DNA of 64,000 bases from Chionis minor (taxonomy: Eukaryota > Chordata > Aves > Charadriiformes > Chionididae): positions 830,044-894,043 of the forward strand of contig VZSF01009842.1 of assembly GCA_013398295.1 (NCBI GenBank). Reading direction: 5' to 3'. The notes beneath the pieces were generated by a model. It ran no database searches, was not told the DNA's origin, and was given only the letters and a program-made list of their open reading frames with translations. How positions within the stretch are numbered: the first letter of the stretch is position 1; each line of letters begins with the position of its first letter. This document shows positions 48,523 through 62,265 of the stretch, piece after piece. Made by a program: the position numbers and the translations under genes.

Positions 48523-51500
48523 TGCATTTTTATGCAGAAAATTATCTGCGTAATTTCTTATGCTATGCTTATCACAGCATGTCTGGAAAGCTTTATCCAA
48601 AATGAAAATGTGTCTTGTTTTAAAAGCTATTTCCTTCTATCTGAAAATATTGCTGACTTTTGTCCATATTTGAGGCATGTTTTTTTGTGGTGGGGAAGTT
48701 TTTCCATATCTCCTGGCAAAGATCAGTGTACTTTGATAATAGGTCAAGTGATTCACTAATTGATGGCAGGGTGATGGGACAGAGTTTTGCCCTTTGGCTG
48801 CTTTTCGAGCATTTCAGTTTGTTATTCAGCTCTGTGGCTGCCTGGGAGCCCTTTCCACAGTCTCTCAGAGAAAGAGACACCACCCAAAGCAATGCCTGAG
48901 CTGGCAGCTGCTGCCGGTATCCCTTGTAGGATGCCCACATTGGCCATGAGACGTCTCTGCGCCATACCATGCCGGAGCAGGCAGCCACCAACCTGAACAG
49001 CCCTGTCGAATAATGGGCTCAGCATTAACAATGAGCAGGCAACCAGGGAGGAGGCACAACATTTGAAGAACTAAGAGCAGGTGCAGATAGGGCTGATAGC
49101 AAAATCAGCTGTGGGTTGTGTTAACTGCTGCTGGGTGATCTCACGGGTTGTGCAGTTATTCTGGCCGTGTTGGCGGGTGAAGGTTATGGTGCCTGGTCGC
49201 GTGCCTGTAACCTGGAGGAGTAAGGCCAGCAATAACTGAATTGCACTCTCAGTTTGGGAGACAGCAGCGGTGACATTGTGTGACTCAGCTGGCAAGACTT
49301 GCAAGGCAGAGAACTTGAAGAAGGATCTGTGGCTGGAAACCTTCTGGGGACAAAAGCTGTGCCTGTGCCCTGTGCCCTGCTCTGAGGATGCTGTGGGAAA
49401 TCGGGACTTGTGCCCGGATCAGTCTGTGTTCCCTTGATGTGCTGGGCTGCAGGGCTAGCTCCCACGGGAGTTTTGCCCAAGCAGTTTTACAGCAGTAGCT
49501 CTAAAATCAGCGGCTTTCCCAAGATAAAAGTCAGACCAATTTTTGTTGAAGTGAAGGACAATTATGGATGCCAACCAACAGACGGCTGATCCTTGAGGCA
49601 CATACATGCAGCTTACTTTCACTTTCCCAGCTAATCTTACAGAAATTAAAGAAAAGCAATGCTACTAACTGTGAATAGCACCAAGATCTTTTTTAACGGG
49701 ATCATTCAGACCAGTGGTTAATTCATCAGGGGCTTGTGGGAGGTGGACATGATACACTTCTTCCAGGTGTCATGTGAGACTTTTGATACTGCCTCCTGCA
49801 GTTCAGAAACTTGTCGTGGCAGCACATTTCCTGTGACGTGACAGGATTTATTTTGGAGGCAGAGAGGAGAGGAAATGGGGAAATGACTGACTTGTCAGGG
49901 AACTTGGCTTGACTTACTTGAGCAAAGTGTAAGGCTGACTGGAAAACAACTGTCCATTCACAAAGCAGAGATTTCATTCTACACCGTTTGTGTGGAATTG
50001 AAGAATGGTCCTTTCCCTATTTTTTTAAACAAGTAGAAATGCAACAACACATGACTGGTAGCCTAGGAGAAGAGATCTGAGGTACTTGGTCGGCCTGGAC
50101 TCGTGGAAGCATCCTAAAATGTAAGTCAGTCTCTTGAGGGCTCTGTTACACCAAGAGTAACAGCAAACCAAGAAGTGCCACTCCCTGTAATGCTGGTTCC
50201 AAATGAAACTGTAGAACAAATGCTTGCTGTGGCTTTAGGAAAGGTTATGATGAGTAGGTTAGAAGTGACCTACACTTTTAAAATACCTTTTATATAAATA
50301 TATAAATAAAATTATGTAAACCAAAACTGCCCAGTCATGCTAAGACCTTAGCCAACACTTTCCCAAGCCTTTGACTTACTTTTGATGTTACATGAACACC
50401 TAATAAACTTAATTAAAGTTTAATTAGTGTAAGTAGGCTAAATGTGGTAGGTCAGCAGGCACAGCATAAGCTAAAATACTGTCAGCAATAGTCAACCTAA
50501 AAAAAAAAAAGGGAAAATTCCCTTCTTAAAAATGAATACCTTTAAAAGGCTAGTTTAGACTAGCTGCTTTGTCCCTCAGTGGTGGTTTGGTTTTGGGGTT
50601 TTTTTTTCTTTCCCCAGGCAGTATTGACCAGTTAAGAGCAAAGCCTGTTTCCTCACATCAGTGAAAAAAGTCAGTTTTTGTCCACGTTTCTACTGCGCTG
50701 TGCGGAATTTCCCCCAAAGCAGTTTTCTTAAGTCTTGGCATATGACACAGAGAGGTATGCCTTGCTGTTTTCTGCTATTCTTTTTTTTTTTCGAGTGCTG
50801 TGGTTAGCCAGCCCAGCTAAGATTATTAAAAATGTGACAATCATTTATTAAAGGGCTTAAGTGAAATTCAGCAGCACACCGCCAGTCTTGCTGGACATCA
50901 TAGTCTTCACAGCTAAGGATGTTGTTTCCTTGACTTTGAAAAGGAATTTGATTTTCATTTGGGTATTTTGGCACACATATGACTGTGTTGACCTCTGGTG
51001 ATCTCTCCTTTTTGTCCTAAAACTGTGTGGCTTACTGGGTGCTTGTAAGAAAGCACAACTGCCATCAAGCTCTGCATCCTCGACCTGTTCAGCTGCTTCT
51101 ACATGAAGGTGTGCTCTTGCTGTCCAGGACAGCTTATGGACAGCAAGATAATGAAAGGAGACCCATGTGAAAGCCTGTTGTTTCAGTAGGTAGTATTGTC
51201 TCTCGCAATGGGAAAGGAGTACATCAGTGACTAACCGTGTCTCAATCCAACACCACCAACCAAGAATATGATCCCAGTTAAGCATGCTTTCCTTTAGGTG
51301 CTTTTTGGGCTGGTATGTGGGGCTGCCTATTAATACCATACCAACTTAAGCCTTTGTGCATCAGCATGCACAACACCTGGCCACTGCTCTAGAGCTTCAA
51401 ATTCAGAACTGTCATGCTGCAGGGCACCACAGCTTGCTGTTACACCTCCCCTTGAGAGGCTGCAGGCTGCCTCTCTGTGGGGCTTCTCTAGCTCATAAGC

Positions 51501-52482
51501 AGGAGTTAGCTGATACCCAGGAAGCAGGAGACCAGGCAGAGAGAGACTCATTTGATAGCATGGTCGGTAGGCTGCAGAGTTCAATGCCCTGCTCTGAATC
51601 AGGTCAATCAGGAATATGTTTTCCTCTTTCATGGATCAGGATTTCCACTCTGGCTGTGAGACCAAGTGCTGGTAAGTCACAGTATTGTGCAGTCATCTCT
51701 AGCAAAGATTCAGCTTGTTTCTTATTTTGTCTGTCTTGATTTGATCATCCCTAAAAATAATCTGCAATGCAAGATACCGCAGTGCTGAATTCCCTAGCTG
51801 AGCAAGTGGAACATGTTGAGAGGGTTTCTTGGATCAAAGTCCTAGGAGGGGAGCCAACAGCAAAAGTCAGGCTAAAGTTCAGGACTATCCTTCAGATATA
51901 GAAAGTAACTGCACACAGAAGGCTGTTGTTCTCATGAGACTTTATAAGGCGCTGGAAGAGGCAATGCAAGTTTTGGACTTTACTGCAATTAAGTTGGAGG
52001 GAATCTGAAATGCCCTCCGGGATCTATCATGTCTGGGAAAATTGAGAGGAGTAGGAAGTATTTGGGGCAATGGTCTCAGACACAACAAATGAAATCCTCT
52101 GCCCCTAAAAGCCATGTGTCAGAGACAGGCTAAAAATTCCAGTGACCAAAGTCTGCTCTGGTAACATGCTAAAGCTTTCATGTTGAGTCATTTTCATTAA
52201 GGATGGACAACAACCAGGAGGCCTCCAAAATACATGAGCAAGCTACTAAAGGGAAGAAATATGTATTTTTTGTTTTATTCAGGATAGTTAGAGAAGTCTC
52301 AAATGAAGGGAAATTTCAGTCTTCAGAAGTATACATGAAAATGGATGGATGATGGGCTATAAGCCCTTTTAAAGTCTTCTTAAACTCCTCATGTCAGCTG
52401 GAGCTACAGCCAGATGTATCCAGTCATACAGCTATTTCTTAGTAATAATGGTGGACAAGTAACGGTGGGAGAGTGATGAGCT
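48523..52482. other. Non-coding stretch
   Basis: No gene supported. Two minus-strand open frames lie end to end (51330-51632 and 50857-51339), but in different frames and with no recognised domain. Simple tracts: A12 at 50499-50510 and T at 50781-50791. 50275-50440 is very AT-rich with a near-palindrome of TTAA/TAAT words at 50401-50427. Confidence 0.5.
50401..50427. other. AT-rich near-palindrome with homeodomain-type cores
   Basis: TAATAAACTTAATTAAAGTT then TAATTAG forms an imperfect inverted repeat centred on TTAATTAA. It could be a paired homeodomain site or simply AT-rich DNA. Confidence 0.25.
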
Positions 52483-52510
52483 GGGGGAGGGGAGGGGGGA
52501 GAGGGCAGGG
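52483..52510 (+). other. G-quadruplex-type purine run
   Basis: G5-A-G4-A-G6-AGA-G3-CA-G3: five G-runs with loops of 1 to 3 bases, which meets the usual intramolecular G-quadruplex pattern. Confidence 0.6.
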
Positions 52511-55500
52511 CTGAAAGGAAAATGCAGCTTGGGAGATGAAGTAGAGCTGTTAACACACAGGTTTCTCCAGGAAGCCTCCTCTAGCAAGTGAAAACATAAG
52601 CCCTGGTGGACGCCAGGCTGTTCCAGATCAAGCAGTCCTGCTGAGGTCAAGCCCTTGTCCTGTAGCATACTGTGGGAGTCTTTTCCTATTTACATCTATG
52701 TCTCTGTAAATCTTGCCACCAGGGCTCATTTGATTTTACTTTTGCAAGCATCATTTGAAGAGAGTATTTATGTATCAGATGAGTGCACTTACGCCAGCAA
52801 TGTCCTACATGCCTACCACCAGCGTTCTCCCTCCCTCATTACTGCCCAGCAGTTTTATCAGAGAGGGACTCTGCTTTGCTATCCTAATTTTGCTGTGCCT
52901 GACTGTGGATCTGCTGCCCCCTGCTCTGTGGGTAAGGCTAGTCACATCAGCAAGATCACTGTGAGTGAGGTGCCATTTGCTGTGAATCCAGCCTGCAAAA
53001 ATAGGCTTGCCTTTACCCTCTGGGTCAGGACTGTTGTGACTGCACAGTTCAGGTCTCCTAGAGAGTACTACTGCATTGTAATTGCTTTTGCTGCTAAGTG
53101 TTAGGTCTCTGAATGCTTGATAGGAATTACAGCCCAGCTGAGCGCAGGCAATCACTTAATGGTGTAGGGGAACAGCAAGAAATGGAAAATTACCTTCTCA
53201 CGTCTAGAAAGCTGGAGGCACTTTCAGTGGTCCAGGCTTGGACATTTGTCTCCATTTCCTACTTCGGCATCATCCCCTCTTTCCATTTGGCGAAGGGAAT
53301 ATTTAAAATTTTTTTGTGAAATAGACCAGTTCTGACAACAGGGACTAATGCATCCTTGTTGGCAGTGCTCCTGGCACATGGCCAAGATGAGACATTTTCT
53401 GTGAATGCAGACTGATGTTAATATATCACTGCTTATTATTGTCACCTGCCTCAAACCCGGATGTGTGAGTGTTTTTTTTTAAATGATCTGTGCAGTCCCC
53501 TGATTTCTAAGTGGTTTCTGCCAACCCTTCTTCTGCCTATCACAAAATGTGGTTTCCTAACAGGGCTACCATCTGAAAATGGCCTCCCAAACAGCACAGC
53601 AGGACACAAGGTCACTCGCTTCTTAATGATGTGCTCAAAGGAGAAGACAGACCTGGTGCCAACATTGCAAATCCATCCTGAGACTGGGTTGTCTTTGAAA
53701 CTGGTTGAAAATTCAAAGTGGGCAGCTAAACACAATGGTATTTAAACACTGCTGGAAAAACAGGATAAAACAACCAAAGACTTTTTATCTAGATAACAGC
53801 CCAATGTTGTGACTTTTTTAATTTGTCCTAAGTGTTTTTCTTTCAAGTGAAATCAATTTGATATATATCTGCAAAGGACTTCATTCAGTCCAAACCCTTA
53901 CAAAAAACACTTGTGTTTCACATCAGTTTACTCCCTCCAAAAACACGTGGAAAAAGTAGCCTGCTCTCTTCTTGTCCTTTGTGTCCTGCTGCCCACCACT
54001 GTCTTTAGATCTTGATGAAAATTAAAAAGCAGTTTCTTCTTGAAGAGTAGTCCCTGGAGTTCAGAGGGACTGAACTGAGGGAAAGTTCCCTTTGAAGAGG
54101 GAAAAGAAACCCAGTAATTTTTATTTCTGTGCATCATCACGGACAAGGGCACAGTTAGTGCTCATGATGGCAGGGTGAGGCTGGTGATTTCTGGGAGCTT
54201 TGTAGCAGTTAGCAAGAGAAAATCGTATCACATGTCAATTGAAATTTCCACTGCCAGCCTTGGGGAGCCTGCAGAGAGGTGTGAAATGAGGCATCCTACT
54301 TGTTCTACTATCTGGGCTGAACCTCGAGCTAGAAACATATTTTTGGTTAGGCTAAGTAGATGCAAGTGAGGTTTTATAAGGTAGCAGATACCCTGAGTGA
54401 AAAGCTGCTTTTTTCAGATGCTTGGCTGGAACCCATATGTTGCTATAAGGAGCCTGCAGGGGATGCATAACCTCTGCTTGCAGATGGCTAGGTGGTACCC
54501 AGGGGCCTTTTGAATGTCCGACATGCAGGTGAAGTGTAAGTAGAAGTGTAGCCTGTGCTTGTGCTTTGCATTTTGAGCTCCTATAGGTTCCAAACCTCCT
54601 CTTTGCACCTTTACTCCAGCTGTTTTTGATCATGGTGGCTGGGATGCCATGTGATGGAGGACAAAGCACCTCAGGAGGGCAGCAACATGGCTTAGCTGAA
54701 GGGAGAAATAACAGGTTGGGTTGTTTTTCTTTTCTGGATGGCAATGTGAAGCGTCTCTGGTTTGAATGCATCTCTTTGTATGTCTTGCATTCTGCTGATT
54801 TGATCCTGGCTTTGTGTAGTGCCAAAAGCAAAGATACTTGCATGGTATAGCAGAGTTATTCAGTTTTATAAAATACTCAGTGCAGAGTAGTTACTTTCCA
54901 TATGGACCCCATATGTATTTTTTACTGTATCAATTAAAGGTTGGTAGTAGCCTTATACTCTTTTATGAGGCCATAATCTGACTCACAAGTGGATAACCAG
55001 GAAAGCAAAGGAAAACACAGCGCAACTGGTATTGTTGTTCGTAAACAAGGTTAAAAACAGTTGTTTTACAACTGAAGGGCACTTGGTATGAAGGGAAATG
55101 GTTGTTTCTACCCTGCTCCTGGCAGATCTTAAAACTGAGAAACCTGCTCCATTCTTAAAAACAGCCATCTGACTCAGTAAACACTGCACTTTCTGAAATG
55201 GCTTAATTGGAAGTGGGGGTTTTTCCCTGATAAACGTTTTACAACTGAAAAAATACAACTCCAAAATGCAGCAGTCTCTCATTTTGGCCTGCACCTCATC
55301 CCAAAATGTGCCGGTTTGGGACATCTTGAACTTCTTCAAGGGTTCTTCTTCAGTTCTTCAAGCCAGGGGTTCAGTGGTATTTGTCTTAATGTCACTTTGC
55401 TGCTGCAGGGCTTTGGTCCTCTTCTTCACAGTCAGCCAATGCCACTGGGTTGTCACTGGGGCGATATCTAATCCTAAAGCTAGGGAATAATTTAAAGTCT

Positions 55501-58115
55501 CTTGGTGTGGGACTGTGGCTGAAGACCAAGTCCAGAGCTGGTTTCAGCCAACTATTAAATCCAATAGCAAGCCAGTTCCTTGGAGGACTGGGGCATCTGA
55601 AAACATCTTATGAATGACATGGAGCAGATAAGCCACATGGGCATGGCCAAAGGAGACAAGATCCTGTCACATGTTCCCAGGCTGAGACATTCTGGCTCTT
55701 CTCAGTGAGTGGGGACATTTGTAAGGGGTGATCTTTGCCTTGACATCCCCAAGCAATGCCTTGCAGGGAGGGTAGCAGTTGGGCTAAGGATAGAGCAGCC
55801 TCCAACCTCAGCTGTGGTTTTAGCTGGGGGAGACAGCCAAAGGCAGATACCCCACCTTGCAGTGTGGCATGGCTCTCCATCTCCCAGGTCTGGTCCTCTC
55901 ACTACACAGTGACATGGCCTGGACAATGTGCTCTGGCTTTTGTTAGCTAGAATGACTGTGCCAGTGTTCATGATCTGCCTGCTTGCACAGTTACTTTAAA
56001 AAAAAAACCAAACACCCAAACCAAAAACAGATTACAGGAGGTTGTAAAAAAAAATCCAGAAGTAAAACTATTGTTTGATTTTTAATTTGGGACATTTCCT
56101 TAAAGTATCCAAGAAACTAAAAGCAAAGCAAAAGATTCTAGGTCAAATTAAACATTTCAAGTCAAACTGAGACTTTCTTTTAGAAATCTAGTTGAACGAT
56201 ATGAACTTTCATATTAAGATTAGCCTAAACCAATTTTTGTAGGGCTTTGTATTCCTGTTTATAGAAATGAAGAGGAAAAGACACTCTTTTTTGTTTGACT
56301 CCGTAGGTGTGTGCGTGCCAGGCTGCAGATTTCCAAGCTGCAGCTCAGCACTGCTCTGAACTCAGCAAGCTCAGCCCGGGGTGGAGGGGTGAAATCCCCA
56401 CAGACATTTGAACTTCCCAGACCACCTTGTCGCTGAGGTAGTGTAGCTACCTCAGCTGTGGTTGACCTGGGACATGCATGGGGTCTGGAGGATCCACAAA
56501 TGTGACCAAGCCACTTTTGCAAGGAGAAAAGAGGCTCTGGGTGCCTTTGCTGGTCTCCTAATTGCAGTCTCCACCCCAGACTTAGTGTATCCTTGTGTCC
56601 AGGCTTCACACGTACGTTTTATTAAGTTGATTTATTTATTATTCATTCATAACCCAAACATGCTTCTCAGTCAATCTTTTCATAAAGGGGTGCGAGGTCT
56701 TGCAGTGGAAATCTGTTAGAGCTCAGCTGACTCTGCCCACATCCCAGATAGGCGCCCCGTGTCTCTTGGCTCTGCAGGGTCCACTCTCTGCTCCATGACC
56801 CCAGCAGTGGCGTGGTTTGATCTGCGACTACACCTCAGGCAGGAGCAGCATCACACATGCCCTGCCCTGCCTCGCGTGTGCGCAAGAACCTTTGGTAACC
56901 ATTGTGTTTAGGAGCACTGCGTTTGATGACCAATGTACTAAGCATTAGTTTTTCCAGCAGCATTAGGTTTTCTAGTGCTCTCTCCTTTGCCTGGCTTTTG
57001 CAAGTAAAAGACTTCTGCTTTCAGTACCCAGTTTTGCTGGGTTCTGCCAACCCTTGGCTTTCACGGACCTCATCCTTCTTTGAAACCCCTCATTCAACTT
57101 TCCCTCCAGACAGACTAACCTAGCTTTCTCCTCTGTGTGCACACTCTACTTCTTGCCATCTACCCAGCTCAGGGCCCACCTTGAGTATTGTTTTCATTAG
57201 TTTCATGTCCTGGATGCCATGTGTACAAGTACCATCTGCCCTTCTCTAGGGTCACATATGAGGGTGCTGCCTCATGCTGGAGCCTCTTGCTGTGCCCTGT
57301 TAAAATTCTCCCCTTAAATATGGCGACACTGAAAAAAGGCACAAGGCTCTGACAACTGTTGCCTGAATTACCAAGCACTTGCTGACTCTGGATGACCCTA
57401 CTGCTTCTTTAAACACAGCCTTTAAGCTGAGCCTATGCAGTTATGTGGGCTGCAGCATGTTACTTGTCTGGAGACTTATAGATGTGGGATGGGGTTTGGT
57501 TTAGGGTTTTGTCTTGTTTTTTTTTAAAAAAAATCTCCCTTCTCACATGGAGGAAGGGTGAATCCACAGGGATTCACAAGTGAAGGAAAGGATGAATTGC
57601 CAAGGGGCCCTCGAGTGGGAGAAAGGGTGAGGAAATAAGAGCAGCCCCAGAAACAGCAGGACAATGAGACTGGGGCAAAACATGAAAGAGAGTTTTCAAG
57701 GAGGAGGGAAAAAAACTTCACCCCAGTTATTGCTCAGGGAGGATGGAGAACTGGTGGGGAATGTGTCAACTGCTGTGTGCCATCATAGCTCCCTGGAGAG
57801 TGCCAGTGCTAGCCATCAGCCATTCCATGCCTGCTGTGGGGAGCTGCCCAGTTTGGTGAGGGATGAAGCCATGGGGCTGGCAGGACCTCTTGCTCCCCGG
57901 CTAGGACCTTGGCTCCCAATGTCTGCACTGGAGTGATCCTGGCTTTCATTCTGGAGAAAGAGGGAGCTCTGATGAAAGGATGTTCAACACAGGGTAGCTG
58001 TTCCCCATGCCCACAGGGGAAGGTTGCATCCAGGAGGGGTGCAGAGCTGTAGGCTGGGTCATACTGGCCCCTTCACCCCCTGTCTATCAAGGGTGGATGC
58101 CAAGGACCTCTGCCA
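52511..58115. other. Non-coding stretch
   Basis: No gene recognised. Plus-strand frames at 52655-53104 (149 codons) and 53461-53745 have no domains and are overlapped by minus-strand frames. A-rich tract at 55998-56007, T9A8-type tract at 57517-57533. 56040-56260 is AT-rich unique sequence. Confidence 0.5.
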
Positions 58116-58159
58116 GGCAGGAGGGATGGTGCTGGGAGGCAGGAGGGACGGTGCCAGCA
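58116..58159 (+). repeat. 22-bp tandem duplication
   Basis: GGCAGGAGGGATGGTGCTGGGA is closely repeated at 58138-58159 (GGCAGGAGGGACGGTGCCAGCA), 18 of 22 bases identical. Confidence 0.75.
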
Positions 58160-61100
58160 GATGGCACTCCAGAATACACAGCGTAGCTCACCCACCTCCA
58201 GCTGTGGTCCAGCATATTTGCTGGATGAATTGAGTTGGGCAGCAGACAGGACCTTCTCAGAAAGCATGTAGGTGGTCCTGAGGGCCGATGTCCCCTGGAG
58301 AGAGCTGTGCCCTGCCAAGCCTCTCTGAAACCCACTTGATTGCAGGGCAGAGACAGAGGGAGAGAGCAAGGCAGGGGTTGGCGCTGTGGAAATCTCGGCA
58401 CTTCGTTCCAGTGCAGAAAATATGGTTTTCAATAAGCCAAAGCCAAAAGCAGTATTGGTTAAAAGAAAATGGAAACACAATTTTAAAAAAAAAAAAAATT
58501 AGTCTGCTGTTGTTTGAAAAAAGTCAAAGCTGCTTTGAGTGCTCTGGTTTGAGGACAACTTCCCTCCTTCCAAATGAAAACTCTAGACTGTGCTTTCTGT
58601 ATTTTAGTTTTGCTTCATTTTTACCCTAAAAAGTGTGTTAATAAGCATCTCTTTGTAGCTAGCAAGCTGCTTCCAGATGCGTTTATCCTGAATGTTCATA
58701 TCGGTTCCTGTGTGCCACTTAGTCATAATGATCTCAAGAGGGAGCTTGCTATGTACCCAGCTCAGAGGATATTACTGTGGGAGCCACTGCTGTCAGATAC
58801 TGCTTGCCGCTGCAGGATGGGCTCGAGACAGCGTTGAGCAAAGTGCTGTACAAACATCCAGGAAACATCCATTCCTGCGCTGTCCTCGTCCCTGAAATTT
58901 ACACCCCATAAATACAACCAAATCAATTTGGGTACATCACTTGTGCAGTGCAGAGAGAGCTACTGCGGGGACCTTGAGAGTTTGAATGTCTTTAGTGTCT
59001 TTCGTTGAAGTTCTCAGCATTAAAGTGCATAAATAGAGGGCTTTGTGTTTAATAATTTATTATTCTGTCCAAGAAATATACTAATACCTTTATCAGAGTT
59101 ATGTATGTTGTTTAAAACACAAAAGCACAAATCACTGAGGGACAGGCAGACATTAATGGCTGCTGTTCTCCCTACCACCTGAATGGCAGCCAGTAATCAC
59201 CAAGAGAAACATGATTTTCTACTAAACAAATGTTTTTCTTTTGTGTGTGTGTCAATATATGCAATTTCTCTTTTTTTTTCTTTTAGTAGTCCAAGGAAAG
59301 AAAGCAAAACTTAAGTGGCTGAGGTATGGTGAAGCATTTTGCTGGGTCCCATGACATTGTGAAGTGCCAGTTGTGTTTCTTCCCTGCCTCCCAGAAATGG
59401 GAGGATAAGAGTAGGAAGTGTGAGGATTTTGGGTTGGCAAGCCTGGACTGGGGCATGAATTTTGCCTTAGCTATTCCAGGTCATGGGACCTCTGGTCCTG
59501 ATGGAGTAGGAGGTTGCAAGGCAGCAAAATAAGGGTACTCAGTCAGATAAACCAACCTCATCCCAAGATCACACTTCAGTGTTCCTCTAGCATGTAAAGA
59601 GGTGGTAGAGAAGCTTCTACTTGAGCAGCAGAGGATGGGTTTGGGTGCTATCGAAAGAACTTCAACCGAAAGCTTGCTTCAGTAAAACATTTTTGGCACC
59701 TTCTCATGAGTCTTGCACAAAAGCAAGTCCACCTACTGCAGCTGAGCTTAGAAGAAGCTAGTCAACCCATGACTCACGCGGTGTTGTGAAGACCCCTGAG
59801 ATCAGGTAACAGGACTAGCCACAGAGATCTATGTGATGAAACCTCCACAAACCAGAGTCCCAAGGTGCCACAGCATGGTTTCCACTAGGAATCTAGCCAG
59901 CAGCTTTCACCCTACAGCACATGGAGCAGAGGCAGGGACAGAAACCACTGGGGAGTGCTCACGCATTTGCCAGTGTTGCTGTAGCCAAAATATGTTCTGG
60001 AAAGTATGGCACATGCCCATAATTCATTTAACACAGCCCTGGGCTAAGAAGAAAACAGGAACTGCCCTTCTGAAACTCAGTAATGGACCTTCTCCTCCAA
60101 TCTCCTGTTGCTGATAAAGCCCAACGTCATAAGCCACAAGGGAAGTCATAAAACTGGTGTCGTGATCCCAGTGCTTGAGCCAAAGACAGTTGAAAATCAA
60201 TGGAGAGGCTCTCGTTGACTCAAATGTGCTATGAAGGTGGAGCTCGTGCCATTACACTGATATAGGGAAAGACAGGGGGAGGGAAAATGTGTGGGAGTAG
60301 GACTGCAAGTCCTCACTAAAACTGTTTGTTCCCTTATTTTTAATCTCCAGCATCGCTGGACATGGTCCCTCTGGAGGTGTTGCCAGACCATTGAGTGCCT
60401 CTGTCCCTGCACACCAGGCACCGTCTTCTTGGAGCATAGAGGGGAACTTCAGTTTTATTCCATGTTTTACCCATGCCAAAGTCTATTTAATATCAGGTTC
60501 ACTGTATTTTTTTGGTTTTGGCCCACAAATGCTTCTGGGGCATGTCAGTACATCTCCCAGGCTTCCACGTTGTCGTACATTTGGAGCTTGCAAAATCCAA
60601 GGAGATCTCCATCATTCAGTTTGAACATCACTTCCCAGTTGAGACTCAAATGGCAAGAGTGCTAGAGAGTATCAGTGGTAAACAATAGATGTCTGGTGGA
60701 GACGCTGATAATTTTCCTGGTACAAAAGGCTGCTGCATCCTATGTGATAATTCCCCTTTCTTTTCGTCCTTGTTGGCTTTGTGTTTTTGTGATTTATTTG
60801 CGAGCTGGCAAGCGTCCACAGCCCTGCAGGAAATGGATGTCTGCTATTGTGTTTGGGGGGGCTATATAAACGTGTAATTTTCCCACTACATTAATTATAG
60901 ATGTTTCTCCTTTGCTGGAGCAGCTCCATGTTTTCTCTGCCCTTTCAGTTTGGAGACAGAGAGTTCTCCCCACACTCCCAGCCCAGGGAACCCCAACTCT
61001 GACATCCTCAACTGAGGAAAGTTAAAGAGCTAGTCATTTCCATTTGCCAGTTTGGCCTGGTCACAAACACTGCAGAGGGGAAACTCACTGGCTTTTCTAC

Positions 61101-62265
61101 CTGATGATAATAGCTCCAGAATAGCAGCATAGCCAGTTTTTCTCTGGCTGTTCCTCCGGCTGACACTTTCCTCAAGAATAAAAGTGGTTTGCCCTAAGAA
61201 AACAACCATCTTATTATGGAAAAGCAATCGTAGAGCAATTTACTTTGGAATAGGTACGCTGCTTAATTCCTGACTCCTGGAGACAGACTCAGCTGAACTT
61301 GGAACAAAGAAATGAAACCCAAGGCAGAATTGAGGGTGGTTATATCAGGTTTTGTTCAAGAAAAGGCTAGAGGGAGAGATCACGCTGAAATACACCGTCC
61401 CAGCTCTGTGCTTGTTTGGCTCTACTCTGTTGACCAGGTCTGGTCATACGGCCTTCAACCTGAATGGAGTGGAAAAGTGTCCCTTTTTTCTTTCCCTCTT
61501 ATTAAAATGTGGCTAAAACAAGGAATCCCTCAGTGCAAAATGCCCTACTCTTGAGAAGGCGTTTTGTCAAAATCCCTGTTTGGTTGAAGTGTGGGTTTTA
61601 TCCCTGCAAAGCCACTGTGGTGCTTTGTTGGATTCATAGCTTGTGCTTCCCATCCCAGTGGACCACTCTTGAGGTTCCCATGCAGGATGCTGTCTCCCCC
61701 AATCCACTGGGCTTTGCTTTTGGGACAGCAGTGGGAACCACATGGCAGGTGTGTGCCTGCAGGTCAATATGGGAAATAGTCTGGCAAGGGCGTCCAGTTG
61801 CAGAGGGATATGGGGATACCATGCTACAACTTCACAGGTCCTGCCTTGCAGTCTGCCAGACTCCAATTCTTGAATTTAGGGCTGATGAGGTTTTTTGTCC
61901 TTGGTGGCTGAGCCAGCACATGGTTGCTGTTCATCTTCTGTGTGACACGTGCCCCTTTTATGGGCTGAGCTGTGATCTGTGTTTGCCGGATGGTCTGAAG
62001 AGGATTTGCTGTAGCTGGTTTATTAATCTCCTGTAGCACATGAAATTCACACTACTTACACACTGGAGCTGTGCACTGAGATGCTTAGGAAGCCCTCGAC
62101 ACAGCGAGTTTCGGCTCATGGTATCTCTGGCTTGCTTCTGACCGAGGAAGTGTTAATGTCTCCTGAAGAAAAAACATCTTAGAAATACAAGTGCATGCAA
62201 TGCAGGCTGGGACAAAGAGAAGCAAACATCTGCTCTTATCTTAGAGGGCATAATCACAAAAGTGC
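58160..62265. other. Non-coding stretch left of the CR1 copy
   Basis: No gene recognised. A14 run at 58485-58498. 59020-59110 is AT-rich (TTTAATAATTTATTATTC). CTATATAAACG at 60862-60872 is TATA-box-like but nothing downstream looks like a first exon. Confidence 0.5.
58485..58498. repeat. Poly-A tract
   Basis: Fourteen A preceded by four T. Simple sequence. Confidence 0.85.

Noticed and set aside
50857..51632. Two adjacent minus-strand frames (160 and 100 codons) that might form one decayed gene
   Set aside because: They are in different frames, no family is recognised in either, and the plus strand is open over part of the same sequence.
51356..51671. Plus-strand frame ending at a GTAAGT donor-like site (51672)
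   Set aside because: A good donor alone is not evidence; no acceptor or protein similarity supports an exon.
60862..60872. TATA-box-like CTATATAAACG as a promoter
   Set aside because: No transcription start context, CpG enrichment or first exon follows; such words are frequent in AT-rich DNA.
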